Source: DATAXI01 sp036266845 (GTDB taxonomy: Bacteria; Verrucomicrobiota; Verrucomicrobiia; Chthoniobacterales; Chthoniobacteraceae). From it: a stretch of DNA of 22,081 bases. Of the stretch, positions 15,344 to 22,081 are shown piece after piece (position 1 is the first letter of the stretch; every line of letters begins with the position of its first letter). The stretch is taken from positions 1 through 22,081 of the forward strand of contig DATAXI010000150.1 of assembly GCA_036266845.1 (NCBI GenBank), read 5' to 3'. The notes beneath the pieces were generated by a model, which did no database searches, was not told the origin of the DNA, and worked only from the letters and a program-made list of their open reading frames with translations. The position numbers and the translations under genes are program-made.

Positions 15344-16798
15344 CTACTGCGCGGTCACGCCCACATTGCCGAGCGGTGTCCAATTGCTCATTGGCGGGAG
15401 ATTGGCGACGGCAAGGTGAATCTCCGGCCTGTTGCCATCCTGGGTGTTCACGATGCCGACAGCAAACCGGTAAAAGCCCGGCGCCGGCCGCGGCAGGAAT
15501 GAACCGGTGCATTGGTTGGGCCAATCCTGCCCGGCAATCCACGTTCCGGGATCGGCCTTGGGATCGATCATTTCAGACACGACGGCATTCGTCCTCGGGT
15601 CGATGAGGGCGAACGCGACCCGGTATTTGCCGCCCCAGCGCACATTGTCATTCGCCATGAAGCCGGCGCCGAGGTTGCGCCACGTGTGTTTCACAATCAC
15701 CGGCTGCGACGCGGCAAACCGGTCGGGAAACTCGATCAAAGAAGGGTAGAGCCGATAGCCGCCGTGCGCCAGGAAGCCGGCCACGAGGTCCGGCGCGAAT
15801 TTCAGCCACTTGTCCGCGATATCCGGCACGCGCAGGTCGAGCGTATTGGCATGGAAGGCGATTGCATCGTCATAGACGCCCTGGAGCAGCGAGTGAGCCG
15901 CCTCCGGAGTCTTGGGCGGGTAGGCGCCCTTGAATTTGCCGGAGTAAATACCGGACTCCGCGAAGAAGGGAATCTTTGGGAACATCGCCAGGACCATCTG
16001 CCGCTTATCCGGCGTGAACCAGTAGCTGCCTACGGAATCGATGCGCGCAACGTATCCATATTTGCCAAAGGGGATGTCGTCGTCCTTGCCGAAATCATCC
16101 AGCGGCGCATCCACCTGGCAGCCGAGCAGGACATGATGAAACGCATTGCTGTACGTGTGGCAAATCCAGTCCAGCACCTCCCGGTTCTGCGTTCCGGGAT
16201 TATCGGCATGATGCATTTCTCCCCACCAGCCGAGGCCCACGCCATCGACAAAATCGACCCGCGACGGATCGTCGAATTTCCGCCCAAACGCGGCGACGAA
16301 AGCCTCCAGCTTCCGGCGGAAAACGGGGTCGCTCACCGAGGGCGTCCAGACCGGCGCGCCATTTTTCCCGGGACCGGTTTCCATGTAACCCTGGGCGCCG
16401 GCGGCGCGGACCCAATCCGGCGTGGCGGGCACGACGCAATCCTTGCTATTGGTCACTATGCGAAAGGCGAGACGCAACCCGCGGCTCGCGGCGCCGGCGA
16501 TGAGCGCCTGAAAATTCGGGTCGCGATCCCAGGCATAAGCGCCTTCGCCCGGCTCCATCTGGGCCCAGGTGCAGCGGATATAGAGAATCGATGCGAACCC
16601 GGCTGCCGCATCCATCCGCTTCCAATAAACAGCGGCCGGATCGAAGGTCTTCCGGCTGAATGTCTCCATGTAGAGCACCCAGCCGCTGGCCGGGTTGCGG
16701 ATCAGGCCCGCAGTCTGGGGAACGGGTTGCACCACCGCGGCGGGCGCGCTGGAAGCGAGGAGCAAGGCTGCGAGACAACGGCGAATCATAGGAATCAT
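15344..16798 (-). CDS. Secreted DUF4832 protein with probable TIM barrel
   Basis: A 484-residue exported protein with a signal peptide (MIPMIRRCLAALLLASSAPA). Residues about 35-290 look like a glycoside-hydrolase clan-A TIM barrel. It contains GFASILYIRCTWAQMEPGEGAYAWD, as in GH42/GH5-type barrels. GLGWWGEMHH offers Glu194 as possible acid/base, and PFFAESGIY offers Glu281 as possible nucleophile. The C-terminal part (about 300-475) includes FLAHGGYRLYPSLIEFP and matches DUF4832, a beta-sandwich domain often found behind such barrels. The substrate is not established for the family. Its ATG overlaps the sulfatase stop by one base (TGATG, 16796-16800), so the two are translationally coupled and likely act on the same glycan, although the sulfatase shows no export signal. 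It is convergent with GH31, two bases apart. Confidence 0.72.
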   Translation of the reverse strand: MIPMIRRCLAALLLASSAPAAVVQPVPQTAGLIRNPASGWVLYMETFSRKTFDPAAVYWKRMDAAAGFASILYIRCTWAQMEPGEGAYAWDRDPNFQALIAGAASRGLRLAFRIVTNSKDCVVPATPDWVRAAGAQGYMETGPGKNGAPVWTPSVSDPVFRRKLEAFVAAFGRKFDDPSRVDFVDGVGLGWWGEMHHADNPGTQNREVLDWICHTYSNAFHHVLLGCQVDAPLDDFGKDDDIPFGKYGYVARIDSVGSYWFTPDKRQMVLAMFPKIPFFAESGIYSGKFKGAYPPKTPEAAHSLLQGVYDDAIAFHANTLDLRVPDIADKWLKFAPDLVAGFLAHGGYRLYPSLIEFPDRFAASQPVIVKHTWRNLGAGFMANDNVRWGGKYRVAFALIDPRTNAVVSEMIDPKADPGTWIAGQDWPNQCTGSFLPRPAPGFYRFAVGIVNTQDGNRPEIHLAVANLPPMSNWTPLGNVGVTAQ

Positions 16799-18195
16799 CA
16801 GCGGGGGGCAGGCTCCGCGGAGATCAGCTCCGGCGGATACTCCGGCGGGTGTTCCTCCCGATAGATGACGTTCCGCCCCGCGGCTTTTTCCAGCGTGGCC
16901 ACGCTATAGACCGGACCGAAGAGTGCGGGATCTCCGGTGCGGCGCATGAAATCCTCCAGCTTTGCCGCGAGGTCACGCCTGGCCCATTGGAAGGCGGGCA
17001 GGCTCGCGATGTTCCGGAACTGGTGCGGATCGCCCTGCACGGAATAGAGTTCCTCGCGCGGGCGGAGCTGCGTTTCCGGAGGCCACATATCGGTGAACCA
17101 ATGTTTGTATGTGGGGATGAGCGGCGGACATTCATCCCGGGTCCAGGCCCAGGTGGCGCCGGGGCTGAAATTGCGAATGTAGAGAAAATCGCGGGAACGG
17201 ACGGCGCGCATTAGGTCCTGGGCATCCTCGCCGTGGTAATTGCGCTCCATGAAGATGCAATCATGCGGCAGATAATCCCTGCCATTCAGCAGCGGCCAAA
17301 AGGAGCGGCCATGCATGTTGCCCGGGATCGGCAGGCCCGCCGCCTCCAGCAGCGTGGGCGCGCAATCCATATTTTGCAAAAGCGCATCGCTGATGGCGCC
17401 GGAAGGGATGCGGCCCGGGAGGCGGGCGAGGAAAAAGATTTCTGTGCCGTGATCGTACAGCGTCCCCTTGGCCCGGATGCCGGACGGCCCGTGGTCCGTG
17501 CAGATGATCACCAGCGTATTTTCCCGGTAGCCAAGCTGGTCGATGGCGTCCAGCAACCGGCCCATCTGGGAATCGAAATAGCGGATGCATGCCTGGAAGT
17601 TGCCGAATTCCACGCGCAGCAGCGGGTCATCCGGAACCCATTCCGGAAAATCGATCTCCTCCGGAGGCGTGCTTCCGTAGAAGGCGCGCCGGTTATCGCA
17701 CTGGTTTTGCCACATGCGGCAGTGGTTCTCCATCGTCGCCACGTTGAGATAGAATGGCTTGTCCGTGGGTTTGCGCGATTTCAGGTACGAGATCGCGGCG
17801 TCCACGCCATTCTCGGCCAGGCTCAGGTTTCCGGCGCCCTTCTCGACGCGGTAACGGTTCTCGATGGCCCGGTAGCGCTCATGCTGGAAACCGATGTGCG
17901 CCGTTTCGTAGCCGCCCAGGTTAAGATAATCCACCACGGTGGGAATATGCGCCGCCAGGGCGCATCCGCTGGGGGAAACCCCCATCTGGCCATTGAGATG
18001 AGCCGGCATCCCGCTATAGGTGCAGGAGCGCGAGGGGGCGCATGCCGGCGAGGAGCAGAACATATTGGAAAGGCGAATGCCTTCCGCCGCGAACGCGTCG
18101 AGCCGCGGGGTGCGAATCCTTCTCCCATAACAGCCCAATTCGCGGCCTGTATCGTGACAAACGACGTAGAGGATATTGGGCGGGGCGCTGCTCAT
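16798..18195 (-). CDS. Type I sulfatase (FGly-dependent, S1 family)
   Basis: A 465-residue arylsulfatase-fold hydrolase. PACAPSRSCTYSG (from about residue 50) contains the C-x-P-S-R motif, whose Cys52 must be converted to formylglycine by a maturation enzyme not in this window. Metal site residues include Asp15 in VVCHDTGRELGCYG and Asp234-His235 in TDHGPSG, and Lys244 lies in the active-site RAKGTLYDHG stretch. The residue that is normally the first of two Asp in the N-terminal metal motif is His14 here. The protein begins directly at the catalytic fold with no signal peptide, so it is predicted cytoplasmic, unusual for a glycan sulfatase. A strong AGGAGG site eight bases upstream supports the start at 18195. 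It is first in an operon with the DUF4832 gene and divergent from GH2. The likely substrate is a sulfated sugar; subfamily not determined. Confidence 0.88.
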   Translation of the reverse strand: MSSAPPNILYVVCHDTGRELGCYGRRIRTPRLDAFAAEGIRLSNMFCSSPACAPSRSCTYSGMPAHLNGQMGVSPSGCALAAHIPTVVDYLNLGGYETAHIGFQHERYRAIENRYRVEKGAGNLSLAENGVDAAISYLKSRKPTDKPFYLNVATMENHCRMWQNQCDNRRAFYGSTPPEEIDFPEWVPDDPLLRVEFGNFQACIRYFDSQMGRLLDAIDQLGYRENTLVIICTDHGPSGIRAKGTLYDHGTEIFFLARLPGRIPSGAISDALLQNMDCAPTLLEAAGLPIPGNMHGRSFWPLLNGRDYLPHDCIFMERNYHGEDAQDLMRAVRSRDFLYIRNFSPGATWAWTRDECPPLIPTYKHWFTDMWPPETQLRPREELYSVQGDPHQFRNIASLPAFQWARRDLAAKLEDFMRRTGDPALFGPVYSVATLEKAAGRNVIYREEHPPEYPPELISAEPAPR

Positions 18196-18203
18196 GAGAT
18201 AAA

Positions 18204-18209
18204 CCTCCT
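18204..18209 (-). promoter_or_regulatory. Strong Shine-Dalgarno of the sulfatase gene
   Basis: On the minus strand AGGAGG lies eight bases before the ATG at 18195, a consensus site that fixes the start and confirms that no signal peptide precedes it. Most other genes in this window have no recognisable site. Confidence 0.75.
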
Positions 18210-18236
18210 GAATATATGAACGCCGCGCCCCTTGTC

Positions 18237-18265
18237 CTTATATATTAAAATGGCCGGGCTATAAA
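18237..18265 (-). promoter_or_regulatory. Candidate promoter of the sulfatase-DUF4832 operon
   Basis: On the minus strand TTTATA (18265-18260) and TATAAG (18242-18237) are spaced by 17 bases, giving a leader of about 35 bases before the sulfatase ATG. The -35-like hexamer is the same as in the GH31 candidate promoter. It lies in the 176-base divergent region shared with GH2. Confidence 0.42.
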
Positions 18266-18313
18266 ACATTCTCCGCTCCAATGAAATGCATAGCGGCGCC
18301 GGGGGATTTTATA

Positions 18314-18342
18314 TTGAGGGGATGGCGAACCGGATTTAGATT
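18314..18342 (+). promoter_or_regulatory. Candidate promoter of the GH2 gene
   Basis: TTGAGG (18314-18319) and TAGATT (18337-18342), spaced by 17 bases, lie about 30 bases before the GH2 ATG. Each hexamer matches four of six consensus positions. The -35 overlaps TTTTATATTGA (18307-18317), nearly identical to TTTTATATCGA upstream of GH31 (13670-13680). The 5' leader is pyrimidine-rich with no Shine-Dalgarno. Confidence 0.33.
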
Positions 18343-18371
18343 CCCGTTTCCAAATCTACTTTTTTTCTCTC

Positions 18372-20828
18372 ATGCCCAGGTACCTCCGCTTCGTTGTCGC
18401 TGTTCTTATCGCGGTGTTGCCGGGCGCGCTGGCGGCTCAGACGGCCGCGTCATCCTGGCCCGCTTTTTCCACCGCTGGATTCTTTGCCGTACCCGGAAGC
18501 CCCCGCCGTGTGCTCGATTTCGATCCCGGCTGGCGCTTCCTCAAGGCCGATGCGCCGGGCGCGGAATCTCCGGCGTATGACGATTCCCGCTGGCAGACCG
18601 CAAACGTGCCGCACGGACTGGAACTGCTGCCGGAAAACGCCAGCGGAATGCGCAATTACCAGGGTCCGGCGTGGTATCGCAAACACTTCCGCACCCCGCC
18701 GCACCTTGCCGGCGGGCGGACGGTGCTCTATTTCGAGGCGGTGATGGGCAAGTGCGCGGTCTGGGTCAATGGGCGCAAGATTGCCGAGCACTTTGGCGGC
18801 TATCTCCCATTTGCCGCGGATGTCACGGACGATCTCGCGGCGAACGGCGGCGATAACGTGGTGGCGGTGCGCGCGGATAACTCGGATGATCCCACTTACC
18901 CGCCGGGCAAGCCGCAAAGCGCCTTGGACTTCACTTACTGCGGCGGAATTTACCGCGATGTTTATCTGATTGAAACCGGCGGCGTGCGCGTAACCCTGCC
19001 GGAACTGAGCCAGACGGTGGCCGGCGGCGGCGTCTTTGTCGCCACGCGGGATCTCAATGCGCAGGCCGCGCAGATTGAAGTCCGCACAGAAGTGGAGAAC
19101 CGCACGGCCATGCCGGGCCAGATCACGCTGCGCACGGTGCTGGAGGACGCCAATTTCCATCCGTTGCTCGAGCAGGACCAGGCCTTCGCCCTCGGCGCCG
19201 GCATCGCGAAGGAAGCGGTGCAGGAGTTGACGCCGCGCCTGCCGCACCTCTGGACTCCAAACGATCCTTACCTCCATTACATCCGGACCGACGTAATCGA
19301 GAACGGCGCCGTGGTGGACAGCCTGCGGACGCGATTCGGCATCCGCATCCTCGAGCTGAAAGGGAAGGATGGCCTCTACATCAATCACGCGCCGATTGGT
19401 TACAAGCTCAACGGCGCAAACCGGCACCAGGACTATGTGTACGTTGGGAATGCGCTGCCTAAGTCCGGCCAATGGCGCGATGCGAAACTGTTGCGCGAGG
19501 GCGGCTGCGAGGTGATCCGCGCCGCGCATTACCCCATGTCGCCGGCATTCATGGACGCTTGCGACGCGCTGGGACTGCTCGTCACCTGCGCAAACCCGGG
19601 GTGGCAGTTTTTCCCGCAAACGAATGCCCAGCTTTTCACGCAACGCGTCCTTCAGGACTCGCATAACATGGTCCGGCGGGACCGCAATCACCCCGCGCTT
19701 TTCCTCTGGGAGACCACGCTGAATGAAACGTGGAACATGCCGCCCGGTCTGCCAAAACAGATGAGCCAGGCAGTGCATGAGGAGGATCCCTTCCCCGGCT
19801 GCTTCACCGCCGCGGATGCAAAGGACGCAATTCCCGCCGGCATGGATATGCCCTACTCGGTAGGGGCGCCCAAGGATCCCAACCAGATTTACTTTACCCG
19901 CGAATATGGCGATTGGGTGGATAACTTCAGCACGCAGAACTCGCCCGTGCGCGTGTGGCGCGAGTGGGGTGAGCACGCCCTGAATCTCCAGGCCAGCATC
20001 CGAGATGACCAAATCAGCGGGATTTACAATTCCCCGCCGGCGCACGTGGGCGGCGCATTGTGGGCGGGGATCGATCACCAGCGGGGATACAATCCCGACC
20101 CGTTCCTGGGGGGGCTGCTGGATCTGTACCGGGTGCCGCGTTACTCCTATTACTTATACAAGAGCCAGTACGATCCCGGCCTCAAGGTGCCGGGAATCAG
20201 CACCGGTCCCATGGTCTATATCTGTCACGAGTTGACTTATATCTCTGAGCCCGATGTCGTGGTCTATACCAATTGCCAGCAGGTGCGGCTGACCTGGATG
20301 GGAAAGGTCTATACGCAGGGGCCCGAACCGGGACGGCACGAGCCTCATCCGCCGGTGATTTTCAAAAATGTTTTCGATATGCACCCGCTCAAAGGCAACC
20401 CGGATGAATTGCACGAGCATGCGAACATGATCGCGGAAGGCCTGATCAATGGGCAGGTGGTCTGCCGCGAGGTAAAGCCGTACCCGCAGAGGACTGTGGG
20501 GCTGCGCCTGGAGGTGGATGACCAGGGCGTGCCGCTCCAGGCGGATGCATCGGACTTTGTCCCCGTGCGCGCCTATATTGTCGATCGGTATGGGGCGACC
20601 CGCGTGCTGGAGAATGGTTATATCCATTTCCAGGTGGATGGCCCGGGCTCCATCATCGGCGATGCATCGAACCAGGCGAATCCGATGAAGGCGGAGTTTG
20701 GCGTGGCGACCGGCCTCGTGCGCGCGGGACTTACCCCCGGCGTGATCCACGTCACTGCGACATGCTTTGGCCTGAAACCCGCCACTGTCGATATCCCAAT
20801 CGTCCCGCCCTCGATTCCCCTTTGGTAA
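18372..20828 (+). CDS. Secreted glycoside hydrolase family 2 beta-glycosidase
   Basis: An 818-residue exported enzyme with a signal peptide (YLRFVVAVLIAVLPGALAAQ). The jelly-roll sugar-binding domain covers about 45-205 (LDFDPGWRFLKAD, AVWVNGRKIAEHFGGYLPF), followed by an Ig-like domain (about 206-320) and a TIM barrel from about 325. The acid/base is Glu452 in FLWETTLNETW, and the nucleophile is most likely Glu511 in YFTREYGDW. A C-terminal Ig-like domain with VPVRAYIVDRYG and VDGPGSIIGD is typical of long bacterial GH2 proteins. The LNGANRHQDY stretch corresponds to the family's conserved Asn/His region. Beta-galactosidase activity is the common one for this layout, but other beta-glycosidases share it. 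It starts divergently from the sulfatase and probably shares control. Its end is 15 bases from the convergent subtilase gene. Confidence 0.88.
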   Translation: MPRYLRFVVAVLIAVLPGALAAQTAASSWPAFSTAGFFAVPGSPRRVLDFDPGWRFLKADAPGAESPAYDDSRWQTANVPHGLELLPENASGMRNYQGPAWYRKHFRTPPHLAGGRTVLYFEAVMGKCAVWVNGRKIAEHFGGYLPFAADVTDDLAANGGDNVVAVRADNSDDPTYPPGKPQSALDFTYCGGIYRDVYLIETGGVRVTLPELSQTVAGGGVFVATRDLNAQAAQIEVRTEVENRTAMPGQITLRTVLEDANFHPLLEQDQAFALGAGIAKEAVQELTPRLPHLWTPNDPYLHYIRTDVIENGAVVDSLRTRFGIRILELKGKDGLYINHAPIGYKLNGANRHQDYVYVGNALPKSGQWRDAKLLREGGCEVIRAAHYPMSPAFMDACDALGLLVTCANPGWQFFPQTNAQLFTQRVLQDSHNMVRRDRNHPALFLWETTLNETWNMPPGLPKQMSQAVHEEDPFPGCFTAADAKDAIPAGMDMPYSVGAPKDPNQIYFTREYGDWVDNFSTQNSPVRVWREWGEHALNLQASIRDDQISGIYNSPPAHVGGALWAGIDHQRGYNPDPFLGGLLDLYRVPRYSYYLYKSQYDPGLKVPGISTGPMVYICHELTYISEPDVVVYTNCQQVRLTWMGKVYTQGPEPGRHEPHPPVIFKNVFDMHPLKGNPDELHEHANMIAEGLINGQVVCREVKPYPQRTVGLRLEVDDQGVPLQADASDFVPVRAYIVDRYGATRVLENGYIHFQVDGPGSIIGDASNQANPMKAEFGVATGLVRAGLTPGVIHVTATCFGLKPATVDIPIVPPSIPLW

Positions 20829-20836
20829 ATCCAGCG

Positions 20837-20850
20837 GTCCTGATCAGGAC
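20837..20850. repeat. 14-bp perfect palindrome between convergent genes
   Basis: GTCCTGATCAGGAC is a perfect palindrome that covers the last codons and stop of the subtilase gene (stop at 20844-20846), just after the GH2 stop. There is no loop or T tract, so it is a poor terminator. It may be chance, or a protein-binding site. Confidence 0.5.
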
Positions 20851-22081
20851 TTGCGGCGGCGCATCCCGGACAGAACAGGAACCCCCGCGGCGGCGATTAA
20901 AAGAAGGATCTCCGACGGCTCCGGCACGGGCTGGATGGAAAGCGCCGGCGTGCTGACCGAGGAGGAGGTATTCGGCGCGAAATTGAAAGCGAGCGCGTAA
21001 GTATCCGTCGCGCTGGCCATCTTGCCGCCGTTTGTGGTGAGCAGCCCGCCCGCCTTGTAAACCACCAGATCATAATCGCCCGGCGCGAGGTCCGTCACAT
21101 AAAGCTGCTGGACGTTATCCACCGTGCTGTCGCTTACGGCGATCTGCTGGCCGGTGTCGGAATCGTAGAGATAGAGATAGATGTTATTGATCTGGGTCTG
21201 GTTGGCTTCCAGCCACCAAATCAGGGTGCTGCTGAGAGTGAATGAACTGGCCACGCTCGAGGAGAGATCGAATTGATAGTAATTGGCCTGTCCCTCATAA
21301 TAGAGGATTGGCCGCACATTGGTAAAACTGGCCAGGTCCCAGCCTTCGTTGGGCAGCACGGTGGTGCTGGACTGCGAATGCAGCGATCCCGCGCAACTGC
21401 TCGTCGGCGCGTACTCTCCGGCGGCCAGGTTCTCATAGGAGTTATAGACATTCAGGATGCCGGCTCCCCAATTCGGGTCCAGCGGCTGGGTTGGCGTATT
21501 GCTCCAGCCGGTCGGTTTCGTCGCGCCATTGAGCAGCAGCGCCTTCAGCACCCGCGCATCGCTCGCATCGCTTTCCGTGCCGGGGCCGGCATCCCCACGC
21601 TGCGCGGCCTCCAGAAGCACCGCGGCGGCGGCGCTCACTTCCGGCGCCGAGAAGCTGGTCTCATTGGCGATTGCCGTGATATCCGGCTTTGAGCGTCCCC
21701 CATAGGTCGGACCGCTCGCCGTGCCGGCGCTGCCGCCGTTGTTGTAAGCAGCCACCGCGATGCCATTGTACATGGTCGCCGGAGAGAGGACCACGCCGTC
21801 ATCTCCCGCCGAGGTGACGAAAAGTGTATTCGTCTCCGCGGCGTAATTGTCGAATGGAACATCATAAGACGCCTGATCGGTCTGGTTTTTGTCCGTATAA
21901 GACCAGCTTTGGTTGATGATTTCGGCGGGGATGGTCTGTTGATCTTCCTCCTCGCCGTCATAAATTTCGTCAATGAAGTTATATACCTCATAATTGAGCA
22001 CCTCCGCGGCCCCCGGCGCCATCGACGCAAAGTTGCTGCCCACGGCCGTGGCCTCGCCCGAGACAGTGCCGACAACGGAAT
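20844..22081 (-). CDS. PEP-CTERM-anchored subtilase (S8), C-terminal part (cut by window edge)
   Basis: The frame is open from the right edge, so the N-terminus is missing. The visible part begins inside the His-motif region (SVVGTVSG, then SMAPGAAEVLNYEVY, like the segment after HGTHVAG in subtilases), so the catalytic Asp and His are outside. IINQSWSY follows. The oxyanion region is TSAGDDG (Asp codon 21801-21803, where Asn is usual), and the serine motif is NETSFSAPEVSAAAA (Ser codon 21654-21656). A beta-sandwich domain comes next (about 20970-21350, with DLAPGDYDLVVYKAGG), then the PEP-CTERM signal: VPEPSEILLL, a hydrophobic helix and RRRKS. PEP-CTERM proteins are processed by exosortase and tied to exopolysaccharide producers. 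The ATG-like start seen at 22043 is an internal GTG. Function is likely an outer-surface protease, possibly of altered or lost activity. Confidence 0.83.
   Translation of the reverse strand, partial: SVVGTVSGEATAVGSNFASMAPGAAEVLNYEVYNFIDEIYDGEEEDQQTIPAEIINQSWSYTDKNQTDQASYDVPFDNYAAETNTLFVTSAGDDGVVLSPATMYNGIAVAAYNNGGSAGTASGPTYGGRSKPDITAIANETSFSAPEVSAAAAVLLEAAQRGDAGPGTESDASDARVLKALLLNGATKPTGWSNTPTQPLDPNWGAGILNVYNSYENLAAGEYAPTSSCAGSLHSQSSTTVLPNEGWDLASFTNVRPILYYEGQANYYQFDLSSSVASSFTLSSTLIWWLEANQTQINNIYLYLYDSDTGQQIAVSDSTVDNVQQLYVTDLAPGDYDLVVYKAGGLLTTNGGKMASATDTYALAFNFAPNTSSSVSTPALSIQPVPEPSEILLLIAAAGVPVLSGMRRRKS

Noticed and set aside
12237..15542. A 1101-residue open frame on the minus strand
   Set aside because: It runs antisense through the regulator and GH31 genes, is rich in Arg, His and Pro, shows no domain, and is explained by GC-rich codon use of the sense genes.
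18450..20078. A 542-residue minus-strand open frame
   Set aside because: It is antisense to the GH2 gene, whose domains and catalytic residues are all recognisable.

Overview
The window is about 60% GC and looks like a chromosomal fragment of a Verrucomicrobiota bacterium (inference). The clues are a PEP-CTERM sorting tail (VPEP, hydrophobic stretch, RRRK) on a subtilase, a DUF5069 protein, a XylR-type AraC regulator, a sulfatase, and several glycoside hydrolases together with a DUF4832 protein. No rRNA, tRNA, CRISPR array or insertion sequence was recognised. There are 14 protein-coding genes, packed tightly, often with 1-8 base overlaps.

Region A (1-8962) is an exopolysaccharide or O-antigen-like biosynthesis locus in two divergent arms. 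The leftward arm runs GT2 glycosyltransferase, Wzx-like flippase, then a GT4 glycosyltransferase cut by the window edge. The rightward arm runs GT4 glycosyltransferase, Wzy/O-antigen-ligase-like membrane protein, then a large secreted GH9 (cellulase-family) enzyme. Each step in both arms has overlapping stop and start codons. Together the genes could assemble, flip, polymerise and enzymatically trim a secreted glycan.

Region B (8963-10606) is a housekeeping insert: an orphan receiver-domain response regulator, a DUF5069 protein and an OsmC-type peroxide-resistance protein.

Region C (10801-20828) resembles a glycan-utilisation locus. It has a GPH/MFS-type sugar transporter, a XylR/AraC sugar-sensing regulator and a GH31 alpha-glycosidase. 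Opposing these are a secreted DUF4832 protein with a probable TIM barrel and a sulfatase. Divergent from the sulfatase is a secreted GH2 beta-glycosidase. GH2 and the DUF4832 protein carry signal peptides, whereas GH31 and the sulfatase do not. I infer external trimming, import by the transporter, and desulfation and alpha-linkage cleavage in the cytoplasm, under control of the XylR-like protein.

Region D (20844-22081) is the C-terminal part of a subtilisin-family (S8) protease with a PEP-CTERM anchor, leftward and cut by the window edge.

The most interesting points are four. First, the GH9 enzyme is translationally coupled to a polysaccharide polymerase and lacks the family's His-x-Arg substrate-binding signature. 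Second, the sulfatase appears cytoplasmic and has His in place of a usual metal-binding Asp. Third, the subtilase has altered oxyanion-hole and serine-motif residues. Fourth, similar promoter-like elements and a 12-bp inverted repeat lie in the glycan-utilisation locus.
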